Shown here piece after piece: positions 1 to 7,907 of a stretch of DNA of 64,000 nucleotides (position 1 is the first letter of the stretch; the number at the start of each line of letters is the position of its first letter). Source of the DNA: CAWELS01 sp964468205 (GTDB lineage Bacteria; Acidobacteriota; Terriglobia; Bryobacterales; Bryobacteraceae). A program made the translations under genes and the position numbers. The stretch covers positions 24,839 through 88,838 of the forward strand of contig CAYXVG010000027.1 of the NCBI GenBank assembly GCA_964468205.1, given 5' to 3'. Below the pieces are notes generated by a model. It was not told where the DNA came from. It saw only the letters and a list, made by a program, of their open reading frames with translations, and searched no databases.

Positions 1-251
1 ATCACGGAACCAATGATGAAGTCCTTCGCCCAATTGAGAGCGAACTTGATGGCATCCGCGAACAGATTCCCTGCCGTGGCTCCCTTGGCCCTCGAAGCCG
101 TCATCCGGCCGATGCCGGAGGAAGCGCCGAGCGCGGTCTTTACTGCCGTCGCTTCGAGTGAGGACAGGTGCGCGTTGACGCTCTTGATCGAGGCGTTGGC
201 ACTGTTCGTGCTAACTTCGACGACGAGTTCGAGCTTGTTGGTGGCCGCCAC
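1..251 (-). CDS. phage tail tape-measure-like protein, 5' end only (partial)
   Basis: Reading the minus strand from a GTG at 251 gives about 83 codons without a stop to the window edge, so only the N-terminus is visible. It starts MAATNKLELVVEV and continues with helical, Ser/Ala/Asn-rich sequence (NASIKSVNAHLSSLEA, then ATAGNLFADAIKFAL). This pattern resembles the start of phage tail tape-measure proteins, as I recall that family; no search was run. An in-frame TGA lies just upstream of the GTG, and a GAGGA-type ribosome site sits 3-7 bases before it, which supports this start. A tape-measure protein sets tail length during phage assembly. With hicAB and a tRNA next to it, the gene may belong to a prophage or its remnant. 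The alternative is an unrelated coiled-coil protein. Confidence 0.45.
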   Translation of the reverse strand, partial: MAATNKLELVVEVSTNSANASIKSVNAHLSSLEATAVKTALGASSGIGRMTASRAKGATAGNLFADAIKFALNWAKDFIIGSV

Positions 252-314
252 GTTGTCCTCAATGTGCCGTGCTCAAGCGTTGCCTAGTGGTACCGCCGGC
301 GATACCATGGTTCT

Positions 315-554
315 GTGGCCAAGGCGGAGAAGATCCTTGCCAGGATGCGAACCAATCCGCGCAACTGGCACATCGATGATCTAAAGGTCGTTGCCGCAAA
401 ACACGGCTTTGACTATCGGCAGCACGGGACGAGCCATGTCGTGTTTCGTCACCCCTTGGCTGGTCTCCTCACCGTTCCGGCTGCACGTCCCATCAAGCCG
501 GTCTACATCCGGCAGTTTGTGGCTCTCGTCGCTCGAGCAAGAGGTGAAGAATGA
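315..554 (+). CDS. hicA: HicA-type mRNA interferase toxin
   Basis: A 79-residue protein with the HicA fold signature: a short helical start (KAEKILARMRTNP), then YRQHGTSHVVFRHP, where the His of the GTSH element matches the catalytic His of HicA double-stranded-RNA-binding-like toxins, and a basic strand ending in IKPVYIRQFV. HicA cleaves mRNA and tmRNA when its antitoxin is lost. Translation starts at a GTG, and no better ATG exists in frame. Its last codons overlap the ATG of the next gene by 4 bases (ATGA), the usual translational coupling in hicAB operons. Length and order (toxin first) are typical of the family. Confidence 0.85.
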   Translation: MAKAEKILARMRTNPRNWHIDDLKVVAAKHGFDYRQHGTSHVVFRHPLAGLLTVPAARPIKPVYIRQFVALVARARGEE

Positions 555-928
555 GAAAGCAAAAACAGTTGGACTCCTACCCCTTCACCATCCGTCCACT
601 TTCGGACGAAGACGGTGGAGGCTACCTGATCGAGTACCTTGATCTCCCCGGTGTGATCTCCGATGGCGAAACCGTCGAAGAGGCGACGCGAAATGGGCGC
701 GACGCGCTGCAGGCGGCGCTTAGCACACTAAAGGAGTGCGGCGACCCGATTCCGAAACCTGGCTCTGCTATCTCGGCGAGTGGCCAATGGCGTCAGCGCG
801 TACCGAAGTCGCTTCATGCCCGTTTGGTGGAGCGCGCGCGGCAGGAAGGCGTGAGCCTCAATACCTTAGTGACGTCCATGATTGCGGAAGGGCTCGGCAA
901 ACGGGGATCGTCTTCGAGTCGACGATAG
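551..928 (+). CDS. hicB: HicB-type antitoxin
   Basis: A 125-residue protein made of an N-terminal partial RNase H-like HicB domain (about residues 9-70: YPFTIRPL, GGGYLIEYLDLPG, SDGETVEEA) and a C-terminal ribbon-helix-helix-type DNA-binding segment (about 82-115: VPKSLHARLVERARQEGVSLNTLV). The first part neutralises HicA. The second is expected to bind the operon promoter and repress it. It starts inside the stop codon of hicA (ATGA overlap), so the two are co-translated. The C-terminus ends in a short Ser/Arg tail. The pair looks intact, so it could be active. Confidence 0.87.
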   Translation: MRKQKQLDSYPFTIRPLSDEDGGGYLIEYLDLPGVISDGETVEEATRNGRDALQAALSTLKECGDPIPKPGSAISASGQWRQRVPKSLHARLVERARQEGVSLNTLVTSMIAEGLGKRGSSSSRR

Positions 929-1379
929 GTATGGCGGTACACTGGCTGTCGATAATCCGTATGAAAGTGTGGATCAGTGCCCTCGGAGGCGCCATCTCAT
1001 TGCGCATGGCGTAGCTTGCTTGCGCAGCATCTTGCATCGTCCCCCGCGCTGCATATTGCTGCCGAACCGCTGAGTACTACGACTGTTTTGAGTGCGACGG
1101 GTGGGTCGCAACCACTACGTACTTGGAGGTTTCTCTTTCGGTCTTAGCCCATGCGAATCTCGTGTTGCTGTCTGGAAACGCAATCAACCAGGCGCTTCCA
1201 GATTCCGGACAGTGCGGCTCCGGATTTGCGGCAACCTGGCTGGGATTGAGGTTCAGTTGCGGAAACCTTGCATCAACCAATAGAGTGTCCTGGTCAACAG
1301 AAAGAGCGTTAGCCATGGAACAGCGAATGGCAGCATCGGTCTACATAATTACGGAACAATTAGTAAGTGGTTGAAGGAT
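929..1379. other. intergenic stretch between hicB and tRNA-Pro, no supported gene
   Basis: About 450 bases with lower GC than the neighbouring genes. A 79-codon minus-strand frame (1077-1316) lacks a clear ribosome site and any recognisable motif, so I do not call it. Base composition and position next to a tRNA fit degraded mobile-element DNA, but no att duplication could be recognised inside the window. Confidence 0.4.
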
Positions 1380-1456
1380 TGGTCGGGGCGAGTGGATTCG
1401 AACCACCGGCCTCCTGGTCCCGAACCAGGCGCTCTACCAGGCTGAGCCACGCCCCG
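1380..1456 (-). tRNA. tRNA-Pro(CGG)
   Basis: The minus strand folds as a full tRNA. The acceptor stem CGGGGCG (1456-1450) pairs with CGCCCCG (1390-1384). The D arm contains GGCTCAGCCTGGTAGAGC. The anticodon stem CCTGG/CCAGG encloses loop TTCGGGA, so the anticodon is CGG (Pro). The T arm contains GGTTCGAATCC. The 3' CCA is encoded (1382-1380). It reads CCG codons. tRNA genes of this sort are common integration targets, and a possible phage gene and hicAB lie just beyond its 3' end. Confidence 0.96.
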
Positions 1457-1598
1457 ACGCACGAAGTGACCGGCTAAGCGGTGCTAGGGAAGGTTGCGAA
1501 TGCTTGAGTAGAGCGTCTCAAACGCCTTCGCGCTTACTTCGTAACAATCTGAGTATAGCGCACCGCACGCCGCAATTGCACGGGTTTCACCCGCCCCG

Positions 1599-1844
1599 CT
1601 AACACGCCGGCGGTACTCGCTGGTACTCGTACCGGGATGGGTCTTCCCCCTGCTCGGCCAACTGCCGCGCGCAGTCCACCGCGCTCTCGCCCACCACCAC
1701 GATCCGGCGCACCGGCAGCGTCCGCGGCGTATAGATATCCACCGCAATCCACCTCCCGGCAAGCGCCAGGCGCTGGTCGAAGGAAAGCATGTCGGGCTCC
1801 AGCCCGCGCAGCGAACTCGGGTCAATGCTCTTCAATACGGACAT
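1599..1844 (-). CDS. small conserved hypothetical protein
   Basis: An 81-residue soluble protein starting MSVLKSIDPSSLRGL. The ATG at 1844 is chosen over an upstream in-frame ATG at 1901 because an AGGA site lies 6 bases before it. The body (FDQRLALAGRWIAVDIYTP, PVRRIVVVGESAVDCARQL, DPSRYEYQRV) looks like a small alpha/beta protein with a strand-turn-strand core. I recall similar short proteins in acidobacterial genomes without an assigned function. There is no signal peptide, no membrane segment and no operon partner. Confidence 0.6.
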   Translation of the reverse strand: MSVLKSIDPSSLRGLEPDMLSFDQRLALAGRWIAVDIYTPRTLPVRRIVVVGESAVDCARQLAEQGEDPSRYEYQRVPPAC

Positions 1845-2365
1845 CGGAATCCTGATTCTAGCAGAATCGGCGTGAATCCAGCGTGACGAAAATCTGGCCA
1901 CCCAGCTGCCCCGTTGACACCGTTTTCCGGAAACCGATCCACCGTGCTATCAACCACTTGCCGCTTTGCCCCTTCGAGGTCCCCGGGATCCGCGTGTTAG
2001 AACAATCTCTGGGCGCGGTGTCCGGCCCGCCGGCCGGCTTCCTCGCCGGTACGGCCAGGCGGCCTCGGCGCCGCCGCAAGTTGTATCCGCACCCCGGTTG
2101 CCGGAAACCCTCGGGTTCGCCGGAGCACAAACTCTCGCCGGGGACTGATGTTTGAAATCCGAAAATCTCCAACAGCGGCGGACCCGCCGGGCCTGCGCCC
2201 ATGGCACGTGTCCCCCGCCGGCTCGGCTTCTGCCGGGGGATCCGGGCGGCCGGAAAACAGAAATTGGCGAAACAAACCCAAATACGAACTAAGCGTATTA
2301 GATTCAATAATGTGGCGGGAATTCTATTTCGCTTTTTCTTCGCTTTATTTCGTCGCCTGTTCGCC
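1845..2365. other. intergenic, GC-rich, no supported gene
   Basis: About 520 bases between two minus-strand genes. Open frames exist on both strands (for example 1858-2307 minus and 1883-2155 plus), but they are Arg/Pro/Gly-rich frames typical of GC-rich noise and carry no motif or ribosome site. I looked for hallmarks of SRP RNA, RNase P RNA and tmRNA and saw none. The AT-rich segment 2265-2345 may hold promoter or terminator signals, but none is clear. Confidence 0.4.
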
Positions 2366-3487
2366 TTAGCCGCCGAAGCTTTCGAGCTCGGCGATCAGCG
2401 CCTGCAAGCCCTTCTTGCGGTAGAGGTTGGTCAGCCGTTGCTCCTCGGGGGAAGGAGCCGTCAGCCGGTCGAGCTGCTGGCCGGTCAGGTCTTCCCGCGA
2501 CGGGATCCACACCTCGCCGTCGCTGAATTCCACATGGCTGACGAACCCGGACATGCTCTCCACCATCATCGGCTTGTCGAAGCGCAGCACGCGCTCGCTC
2601 GTCGCCGTCCCGGTGGCGCCCGGCTGCAGGTTGACCTCCGCCGGAACGTTCCCGGCCACGAAATCCTGGCCCCGCATGTCCTTGATGATCCAGCCGAACT
2701 CCAGGTGCCGCACCGGCCGGGTGGACCGGTTCCGCACCTCGAGCCGCGGCGCACTCGCTTCCTGCCCGGCTACTTGAGCCACGCCGGAAAGCGCCTCCAC
2801 CGGAGCGTCCGGAAAGCGCAGGAAGGCCAAACGGTATTCGTCACCGGGTTCGGCTGTCGTCGCCCGCCCGCCGCGCGCGACGCGCACTCCCAGCCGGGGA
2901 CGGTCGGCTTGCCGCGCCACGCTCGCCAGCACGGCTTCCTGCAGACCTTCCGGCCCGCGCGCCTCCAGGATTTCCCGGAAATAGGCCCGGTCCCGCCGGG
3001 CTTGCATCTCCCACACCGTCATTAAACGGCGCGAGTTCAGCCGGTTCGGGCCGAAGAAGCTCAAGTCCTCGAAGAGAATGCCGTCGAGGGCCACCTTCAC
3101 GAGCGGACCCGTGCCCCGCTGCAGCGGCCGCAGCAGCCGCACGTCGAGGCGCACCGGAAACACCTCTCCCGGCCCCGCGTTCAGGCTCGGTATTGAAACG
3201 CTTGCCTTGCCGCCCGGGGTCACTTCCTGAGCCAGCACCAGCAGAGTCACCCCGCGAATCCGCCGCTCGGTCGTGTTACGCAGCTTGAGGGCCGTCTGCA
3301 GATCCACCACCAGCGCGCCGCCGCGGGCATCGGTCTTCGACGAGCCCCAGTCCACCGACACCACGCTCACCGGCGACTCCGGAGGAAAATCGATCTGCAG
3401 GTTCTGCTGCTCCTGCGCGAAGGCCGGCCATGCCGCCAGCCCCGCCGCCGCAACAGCCAGGATGCCCAACTTACTGCACATAGACAT
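2366..3487 (-). CDS. exported hypothetical protein, third gene of the ECF sigma operon
   Basis: A 373-residue protein with a signal peptide at residues 1-24 (hydrophobic ILAVAAAGLAAWPAFA followed by QEQQ). The mature part is beta-rich with patches such as LKLRNTTERRIRGVTLLVLAQEVTPGG and a second copy-like stretch LEVRNRSTRPVRHLEFGWII, which suggests two Ig-like or DUF-type beta domains. The C-terminus (about 320-373) is helical and charged. No catalytic motif is seen. It overlaps the end of the anti-sigma gene by 17 bases, so it is co-transcribed with the sigma/anti-sigma pair. It may be a target or effector of that envelope-stress circuit. Function unknown. Confidence 0.8.
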   Translation of the reverse strand: MSMCSKLGILAVAAAGLAAWPAFAQEQQNLQIDFPPESPVSVVSVDWGSSKTDARGGALVVDLQTALKLRNTTERRIRGVTLLVLAQEVTPGGKASVSIPSLNAGPGEVFPVRLDVRLLRPLQRGTGPLVKVALDGILFEDLSFFGPNRLNSRRLMTVWEMQARRDRAYFREILEARGPEGLQEAVLASVARQADRPRLGVRVARGGRATTAEPGDEYRLAFLRFPDAPVEALSGVAQVAGQEASAPRLEVRNRSTRPVRHLEFGWIIKDMRGQDFVAGNVPAEVNLQPGATGTATSERVLRFDKPMMVESMSGFVSHVEFSDGEVWIPSREDLTGQQLDRLTAPSPEEQRLTNLYRKKGLQALIAELESFGG

Positions 3488-4034
3488 TGTTGATCGTCAC
3501 CATACCGGTCTCATCGTCGACATAGTGGACCGACATCGCCCCGTCGACGCTCGCCGTTACCAGCACCGGTTCCGAACTCTCGTGCAAGAGCGTCAGCGCC
3601 CGGTCGGCTTCCAGCAACTCGACTCCGCCGGCCGTGGCCGCCGCCACCGTTCCCTCAACGGGCGAAGAGCCCGCTCCGGAGCGTGGCAGGTGAAGCCACC
3701 AGCCGCCGACAACCACTACTGTCACGCAGGCCAGGGCCGCCGCCGCGCGCCAGCCCAACCGGCGCGTGTGCGCCTCCGGCCGGGCGACGCACTCGGCCGC
3801 CTGCAGGCCCACCTGGATGTTGGCCCGCATCTCGCCGGCCAGCGCCTCCCAATCCACGCCCTTGGGCAGCGCCGCCGCTTCTTCCGCAACTCGCTGGACG
3901 CCGCGCCCGAAGCGCTCCGCCTCGCGCCGGCACGCTTCGCAAGATCTCATGTGGAGCGCCGTCTGCCAGCGCTTCCAGAAAGGCAGATCGCCGCCGGCGT
4001 ACAGCGCCAGGCCGTATTCGTCGGGATGTTTCAT
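3471..4034 (-). CDS. membrane anti-sigma factor (zinc-finger type)
   Basis: A 187-residue protein starting MKHPDEYGLALYAGGDL; the ATG overlaps the sigma-factor stop (ATGA), so the two are coupled. The N-terminal domain has a His-x3-Cys-x2-Cys-like arrangement (LHMRSCEACRREAERF, about residues 28-43), as in anti-sigma zinc-finger domains that clamp ECF sigma factors. A single membrane segment (about 98-115: AAAALACVTVVVVGGWWL) is followed by an outer portion of about 70 residues (PVEGTVAAATAG to VTINNVYVQ). It most likely holds the adjacent sigma factor inactive until an envelope signal arrives. The upstream part of the longest open frame is sigma-gene sequence read in another frame and is excluded. 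Confidence 0.82.
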   Translation of the reverse strand: MKHPDEYGLALYAGGDLPFWKRWQTALHMRSCEACRREAERFGRGVQRVAEEAAALPKGVDWEALAGEMRANIQVGLQAAECVARPEAHTRRLGWRAAAALACVTVVVVGGWWLHLPRSGAGSSPVEGTVAAATAGGVELLEADRALTLLHESSEPVLVTASVDGAMSVHYVDDETGMVTINNVYVQ

Positions 4035-4621
4035 GCCTTTTTCCTTTCGAGATAGCGGCGGAACTTGATGCGCGCGTTCGCGATGTGCGAGCGCACGGTG
4101 GCTTTTGAGCACTCGAGACGGAGCGCCACTTCTCCGGCGGAGAGACCCTCCACGTCGCGCAGCACCAGGGCCGTCCGCTCCCGCACGGTCAATTGCGCCA
4201 GCCCCTCCTCGAGATAGGCCTGCTGTTCGCCGCGGATCGTCAGTTGCTCGGGGCTGTCGGCGGATGAGGCGCGCAGCGGCTCCGGTAGATCGTCAATCTC
4301 GGTGAAGTTTACGCGGCCGCGCCGCCGCAGGAAATCGATGGCTGTGTTGGTGGCGATGCGCGAGAGCCAGTGGGCCGCCTTCTTTTCGTCGCGGAGTTGC
4401 TCGGAACGCTGGAGCGCCTTGATGAAGGCTTCCTGGGTCAGGTCCTGGGCATCCTCGACGTTTCCGACAATGCGGTAGATCTGCACGAAGATCCGCCGCA
4501 TGTGCGCGGAAATGAAGCGGCTCCGCCATTCGGCGGTTTCCTCCAGAACTTCTGGCAGCGCATCCCTCATCGGCGCCTCGATCCATTGTTCCGCAAGCGC
4601 GCTCATGTCACTACAAACCAT
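4031..4621 (-). CDS. ECF-family RNA polymerase sigma factor
   Basis: A 196-residue sigma-70-like factor. Region 2 spans about residues 40-105 (VEDAQDLTQEAFIKAL, then AAHWLSRIATNTAIDFLRRR). Region 4 is near the C-terminus (LTVRERTALVLRDVEGLSAGEVA, then ECSKATVRSHIANARIKFRRYL). Regions 1 and 3 are absent, which defines the ECF class. The start at 4621 is the first in-frame ATG that does not run into the divergent aminotransferase; ATG 4606 is an alternative, and neither has a strong ribosome site. It is followed immediately by its anti-sigma gene and a secreted protein, so the trio is probably autoregulated from the 4622-4781 intergenic region. Confidence 0.88.
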   Translation of the reverse strand: MVCSDMSALAEQWIEAPMRDALPEVLEETAEWRSRFISAHMRRIFVQIYRIVGNVEDAQDLTQEAFIKALQRSEQLRDEKKAAHWLSRIATNTAIDFLRRRGRVNFTEIDDLPEPLRASSADSPEQLTIRGEQQAYLEEGLAQLTVRERTALVLRDVEGLSAGEVALRLECSKATVRSHIANARIKFRRYLERKKA

Positions 4622-4781
4622 GACGAGCCGGCGGGCGAAACCGTGGAATGCGGTATCGCGTTTCAACAACCTCGTGGTTCGGCCGCGGCCGGAGCCACTG
4701 TTACTAATACTATTATGAGGTGGGCGGCGGCCCATCGGTTGCATAATCGGCCGCCGGATAAAGAATGATGAGAGTGAAACC

Positions 4782-5942
4782 ATGAAACTCGCGCAACGGA
4801 TGAACCACATCCTTGTCGAATCCGCCTTCGAGGTGCTCGTCAAGGCGCGCGCTATCGAGGCCGCCGGGCGCAGCGTGATCCACCTCGAAATCGGCGAGCC
4901 GGACTTCAAGACCCCGGCCCATGTCTGCGAGGCCGCCAAGCGGGCCATCGATGAGGGCTGGACCCACTACGGCCCCACGCAGGGCTACCCCGACCTCCGG
5001 GAGGCCATCGCCCGCCACATCTCCCAAAGCCGCGGCATCTCCGCCGGCCCCGAGCACGTCTGCGTCGTCCCCGGCGGCAAGCCGGTCATCTTCTTCCCCA
5101 TCCTCGCGCTCATCGAAGAGGGCGACGAGGTGATCTACCCCAACCCGGGCTTCCCGATTTACGAATCCATGATCGGCGTCGCCGGCGGCAAGCCCGTCCC
5201 CATCCCGCTCATCGAGGACCGCGGCTTCTCCTTCGACCTCGACGTTTTCCGCGACAGCCTCACCGATCGCACCCGCATGGTGATCCTCAACTCGCCGCAA
5301 AACCCCACCGGCGGGCTGATTCCGGAAGAGGACATCCGCACGATCGCGGACCTCGTCCGGGACCGCGACCTCGTCGTGCTCTCCGACGAGATTTACTCCC
5401 GGATTTACTACGACGAGACGCCCCCGTTCTCCATCGCAAGCCTGCCCGGGATGCAGGAGAAAACGATCATCCTCGACGGCTTCTCGAAGATCTACGCCAT
5501 GACCGGCTGGCGCATCGGATACGGCGTCATGCCCGCCCGGCTGGTCGATGCCGTCAACAAGCTGATGGTCAACTCGAACTCCTGCACGGCCAGCTTCACC
5601 CAACGCGCCGCTCTCGCCGCGTTGACAGGGCCGCAGGACGAGAGCGAGAAGATGGTGGCCGAATTCCGGCGCCGCCGCGACGCTTTCGTCGCCGGCCTGA
5701 ACGAACTGCCGGGCGTCCGCTGCCCCCTTCCCCACGGCGCTTTCTACGCCTTTCCGAACATCACCGGGACGGGGCTGAAGTCGAAGGCTCTGGCTGACCG
5801 GCTGCTGCGGGAAGCCGGCGTCGCGACGCTCTCGGGCGACGCCTTCGGCGCCTACGGCGAAGGCTACCTCCGCCTCAGCTACGCCAACTCTTACGAGAAC
5901 CTGATGGAAGCCGTCGAGCGCATTCGCAAGTTTCTCGAATAG
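4782..5942 (+). CDS. PLP-dependent aminotransferase, class I/II
   Basis: A 386-residue fold-type I aminotransferase. Visible motifs: GEPDF near residue 38, the substrate/PLP Asn in NSPQNPTGG (N174), Asp in SDEIYSRIYY (D202), Schiff-base Lys in FSKIYAMTGWRIGYG (K236) and the C-terminal Arg in LRLSYANS. It resembles aspartate/aromatic aminotransferases (Iota subfamily), transferring amino groups between an amino acid and 2-oxoglutarate or a similar keto acid. Exact substrate cannot be read from the sequence. One oddity is PGGKPVIF at the position where most relatives have a TxGAxxAL-type segment. It stands alone, divergent from the ECF sigma gene. Confidence 0.9.
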   Translation: MKLAQRMNHILVESAFEVLVKARAIEAAGRSVIHLEIGEPDFKTPAHVCEAAKRAIDEGWTHYGPTQGYPDLREAIARHISQSRGISAGPEHVCVVPGGKPVIFFPILALIEEGDEVIYPNPGFPIYESMIGVAGGKPVPIPLIEDRGFSFDLDVFRDSLTDRTRMVILNSPQNPTGGLIPEEDIRTIADLVRDRDLVVLSDEIYSRIYYDETPPFSIASLPGMQEKTIILDGFSKIYAMTGWRIGYGVMPARLVDAVNKLMVNSNSCTASFTQRAALAALTGPQDESEKMVAEFRRRRDAFVAGLNELPGVRCPLPHGAFYAFPNITGTGLKSKALADRLLREAGVATLSGDAFGAYGEGYLRLSYANSYENLMEAVERIRKFLE

Positions 5943-5976
5943 CCGTCCCCCGCCGGCCCGGCGACGCCGGCCCGCC

Positions 5977-6918
5977 CTACAGCAGCGGGCTGTCCGCCGG
6001 CACAATCACACGCATCGCCAGCGGAACCACCGACACCCGCACCGGCAGCCGGCCCAGCGGCTCGCCGTCCACCTCGATCTTGACCGTTTCGGGCGACGTC
6101 GCCGCAATCTCGCGAGCCTGGTAGCAACGCACCTTCGGGTGCGCGGCGATGTTGCCGTTGTAGAGGTAGCGCACATCCCGGGCCAGCGTCGGCAAGCCGA
6201 GATTCCCGATGATCGTCACCTCGAGCAGGCCGTCGTTGAGCACGGCGTTCGGACAGACATACATGCCTCCGCCGTGGAACAGCCCGTTGCCCACGGCGAT
6301 GTTGAGCACCGTGTGGCTGCCGGCGGGCTTGCCGTCGAGTGTCAGGTCGATCCGCTTGCCGGAGTAAGAGAGCAGATTCTTCACCGTGGCCCAGAGGAAG
6401 GCTGTCTTGCCGCCGAAGACCTGCAGCCGGTTCTTGGCGTCGCGGGACACCTCGCCGCCCATGCCCCAACTGGTGACGTTGATGAAGTAGCGGGTTTGCG
6501 TCCCGCCATGATGAGCCTCGAAAGTGATCTTGCCGAGGTCGACCGGCAGCGTGGCGCCGCTGGCGAGTGCGTCGAGCGCCGCTTCAATGCCCGAGGGGAT
6601 GCGGAGCGTCCGCTGCAGGTCGCCGCCGGTGCCGGCGGGGATGATTCCGAGGCAGGCGCCCGGCCGCAAAGCGCGATCCTCCGCGTTCAGGAAGCCGTTG
6701 GCGATCTCGTTAAACGTGCCGTCGCCGCCGACGCCGATGATGCGTTCGAACCCGGCGAGGAGAAACTCGCGGGCAAGTTCGGAGCCGTGACCGCTGCGCC
6801 CGGTGAACCGGCACTCGATGGCGCCGAAGCGCTTCTCGATGGCTTGGCGCCATGCGCCCCACCGCTTCCCGGTGCGGCCGCCGGCGGATCTCGGATTGGC
6901 GATGACGGCGGTCTTCAT
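5977..6918 (-). CDS. diacylglycerol kinase / YegS-type lipid kinase
   Basis: A 313-residue protein with the DAGK catalytic domain. The nucleotide loop is GVGGDGTFNEIANGF (GGDGT at 64-68), followed by GIIPAGTGGDLQRTL, and the protein has a C-terminal beta-sandwich (KVRCYQAREI, KIEVDGEPLG). The family phosphorylates diacylglycerol, sphingoid or related lipids. It is the last gene of the six-gene lipid operon. Its ATG overlaps the stop of the preceding epimerase-like gene by 4 bases. In this context the substrate may be a neutral glycerolipid or alkylglycerol made or recycled by the upstream enzymes. That is inference. All core motifs are intact. Confidence 0.88.
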   Translation of the reverse strand: MKTAVIANPRSAGGRTGKRWGAWRQAIEKRFGAIECRFTGRSGHGSELAREFLLAGFERIIGVGGDGTFNEIANGFLNAEDRALRPGACLGIIPAGTGGDLQRTLRIPSGIEAALDALASGATLPVDLGKITFEAHHGGTQTRYFINVTSWGMGGEVSRDAKNRLQVFGGKTAFLWATVKNLLSYSGKRIDLTLDGKPAGSHTVLNIAVGNGLFHGGGMYVCPNAVLNDGLLEVTIIGNLGLPTLARDVRYLYNGNIAAHPKVRCYQAREIAATSPETVKIEVDGEPLGRLPVRVSVVPLAMRVIVPADSPLL

Positions 6919-7907
6919 CGCTTGCGGCGTTCGAGATACTCCACCGTGTCGCGCAGCGTCTCCATGGGATCACGGGCTTCGAAACCCAGCTCCGATGCGG
7001 CTTTCGCCGAGGTGAAGTACCAGAAATGGGAGGACATGATGATGGTGACGTCGTCCATCTTGAACTCTTTGCCCGCCAGGGGCATCAGCCTGCGCAGCGC
7101 CCGCGCGCTCAGCAGCGACAGCCAGAGCGGTGGCTGCAGAACGGGGGCCTTCTTGCCGGAGATCTCGGCCACGGACTCGATGACTTGCCGGAAAGTCCAG
7201 TTCGCCCCGCCCAGCAGATAGCGCTCGCCGGGGCGGCCCTTCTCCATCCCCAGAATGAGGCCGCGGGCCGCGTCCCGGGCGTCCACGAAACACATGCCGC
7301 CGAGCGGGAGAGCCATCACTTGTCCCTCGAGGAAGAGAGCGACATCGCCGGTCGAGGAGCCGAGGTCGTCGCCGGGGCCAAGCAGCAATGCCGGGTTCAT
7401 GATCACGAGCGGCAGGCCGTGCTCCTTCACATAGCTGAGAGCAACCTTCTCGGCCTCCACTTTGCTCGTATAGTAGGCCCAGTCCTTGATCAGTTCGTAG
7501 GGGTAGGGGGCCGACTCATCGAGGATGTCTTCCGGGGCCTTGCTGACGGCGATGGTACCGGATGAGGAAACGGCGACGATCTTGGCGGGCTGATGCCGGA
7601 GCGCCGCCTCGCAGATGTTGCGCGTGCCCTCGACGTGGATGTCGAACATCTTCTGGTTATCGCGGGGGTCGCGGGAGACCGAGCCGGCCAAGTGATAGAC
7701 CTGGCCGCATCCCGCCATCACACTCCCAACGCCGGCGGCGTCCATGACATTGCCCTCGACAATCTCGACGCCCTCGCGGCCCTCGAACGGGCAGGGGCCG
7801 TAGCTTAGAATGCGCAGCGGAGGGCAGTCCGGCTGGGCGAGCAACTGCTCGACCAGGTGTTTTCCAAGGAATCCGGTCGCGCCGGTAATCAGGATGGGCT
7901 TACTCAT
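6915..7907 (-). CDS. NAD-dependent epimerase/dehydratase (extended SDR)
   Basis: A 330-residue extended short-chain dehydrogenase. It has the Rossmann motif TGATGFLGKHL at residues 8-18, the active-site YxxxK in AYYTSKVEA, a preceding VSSSGTIAVS serine segment and the cofactor-proximal PALLLGPGD. It resembles dihydroflavonol-reductase-like or 3-beta-hydroxysteroid-dehydrogenase-like proteins. In bacterial lipid clusters such enzymes oxidise or reduce hydroxyl/keto groups on acyl or isoprenoid chains. The start overlaps the end of the HAD gene by 8 bases and its end overlaps the kinase gene by 4, so it is inside the operon. The real substrate is unknown. A keto/hydroxy-lipid is my guess from context. 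Confidence 0.85.
   Translation of the reverse strand: MSKPILITGATGFLGKHLVEQLLAQPDCPPLRILSYGPCPFEGREGVEIVEGNVMDAAGVGSVMAGCGQVYHLAGSVSRDPRDNQKMFDIHVEGTRNICEAALRHQPAKIVAVSSSGTIAVSKAPEDILDESAPYPYELIKDWAYYTSKVEAEKVALSYVKEHGLPLVIMNPALLLGPGDDLGSSTGDVALFLEGQVMALPLGGMCFVDARDAARGLILGMEKGRPGERYLLGGANWTFRQVIESVAEISGKKAPVLQPPLWLSLLSARALRRLMPLAGKEFKMDDVTIIMSSHFWYFTSAKAASELGFEARDPMETLRDTVEYLERRKR

Noticed and set aside
1077..1316. 79-codon minus-strand frame between hicB and tRNA-Pro
   Set aside because: No ribosome site, no motif, and the stretch has lower GC than the neighbouring genes; kept as a possible remnant only.
1858..2307. 149-codon minus-strand frame in the 1.9-2.3 kb intergenic stretch
   Set aside because: Composition (Gly/Pro/Arg-rich), no start signal and no recognisable domain.
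2201..3025. 274-codon plus-strand frame antisense to the secreted protein
   Set aside because: GC-rich antisense noise (Arg/Pro/His-rich), while the minus frame has a signal peptide and regular beta pattern.
4713..6005. 430-codon minus-strand frame antisense to the aminotransferase
   Set aside because: It mirrors the plus-strand aminotransferase, whose motifs and codon pattern are coherent; the antisense translation is Asp/Val/Arg-rich with no family signature.
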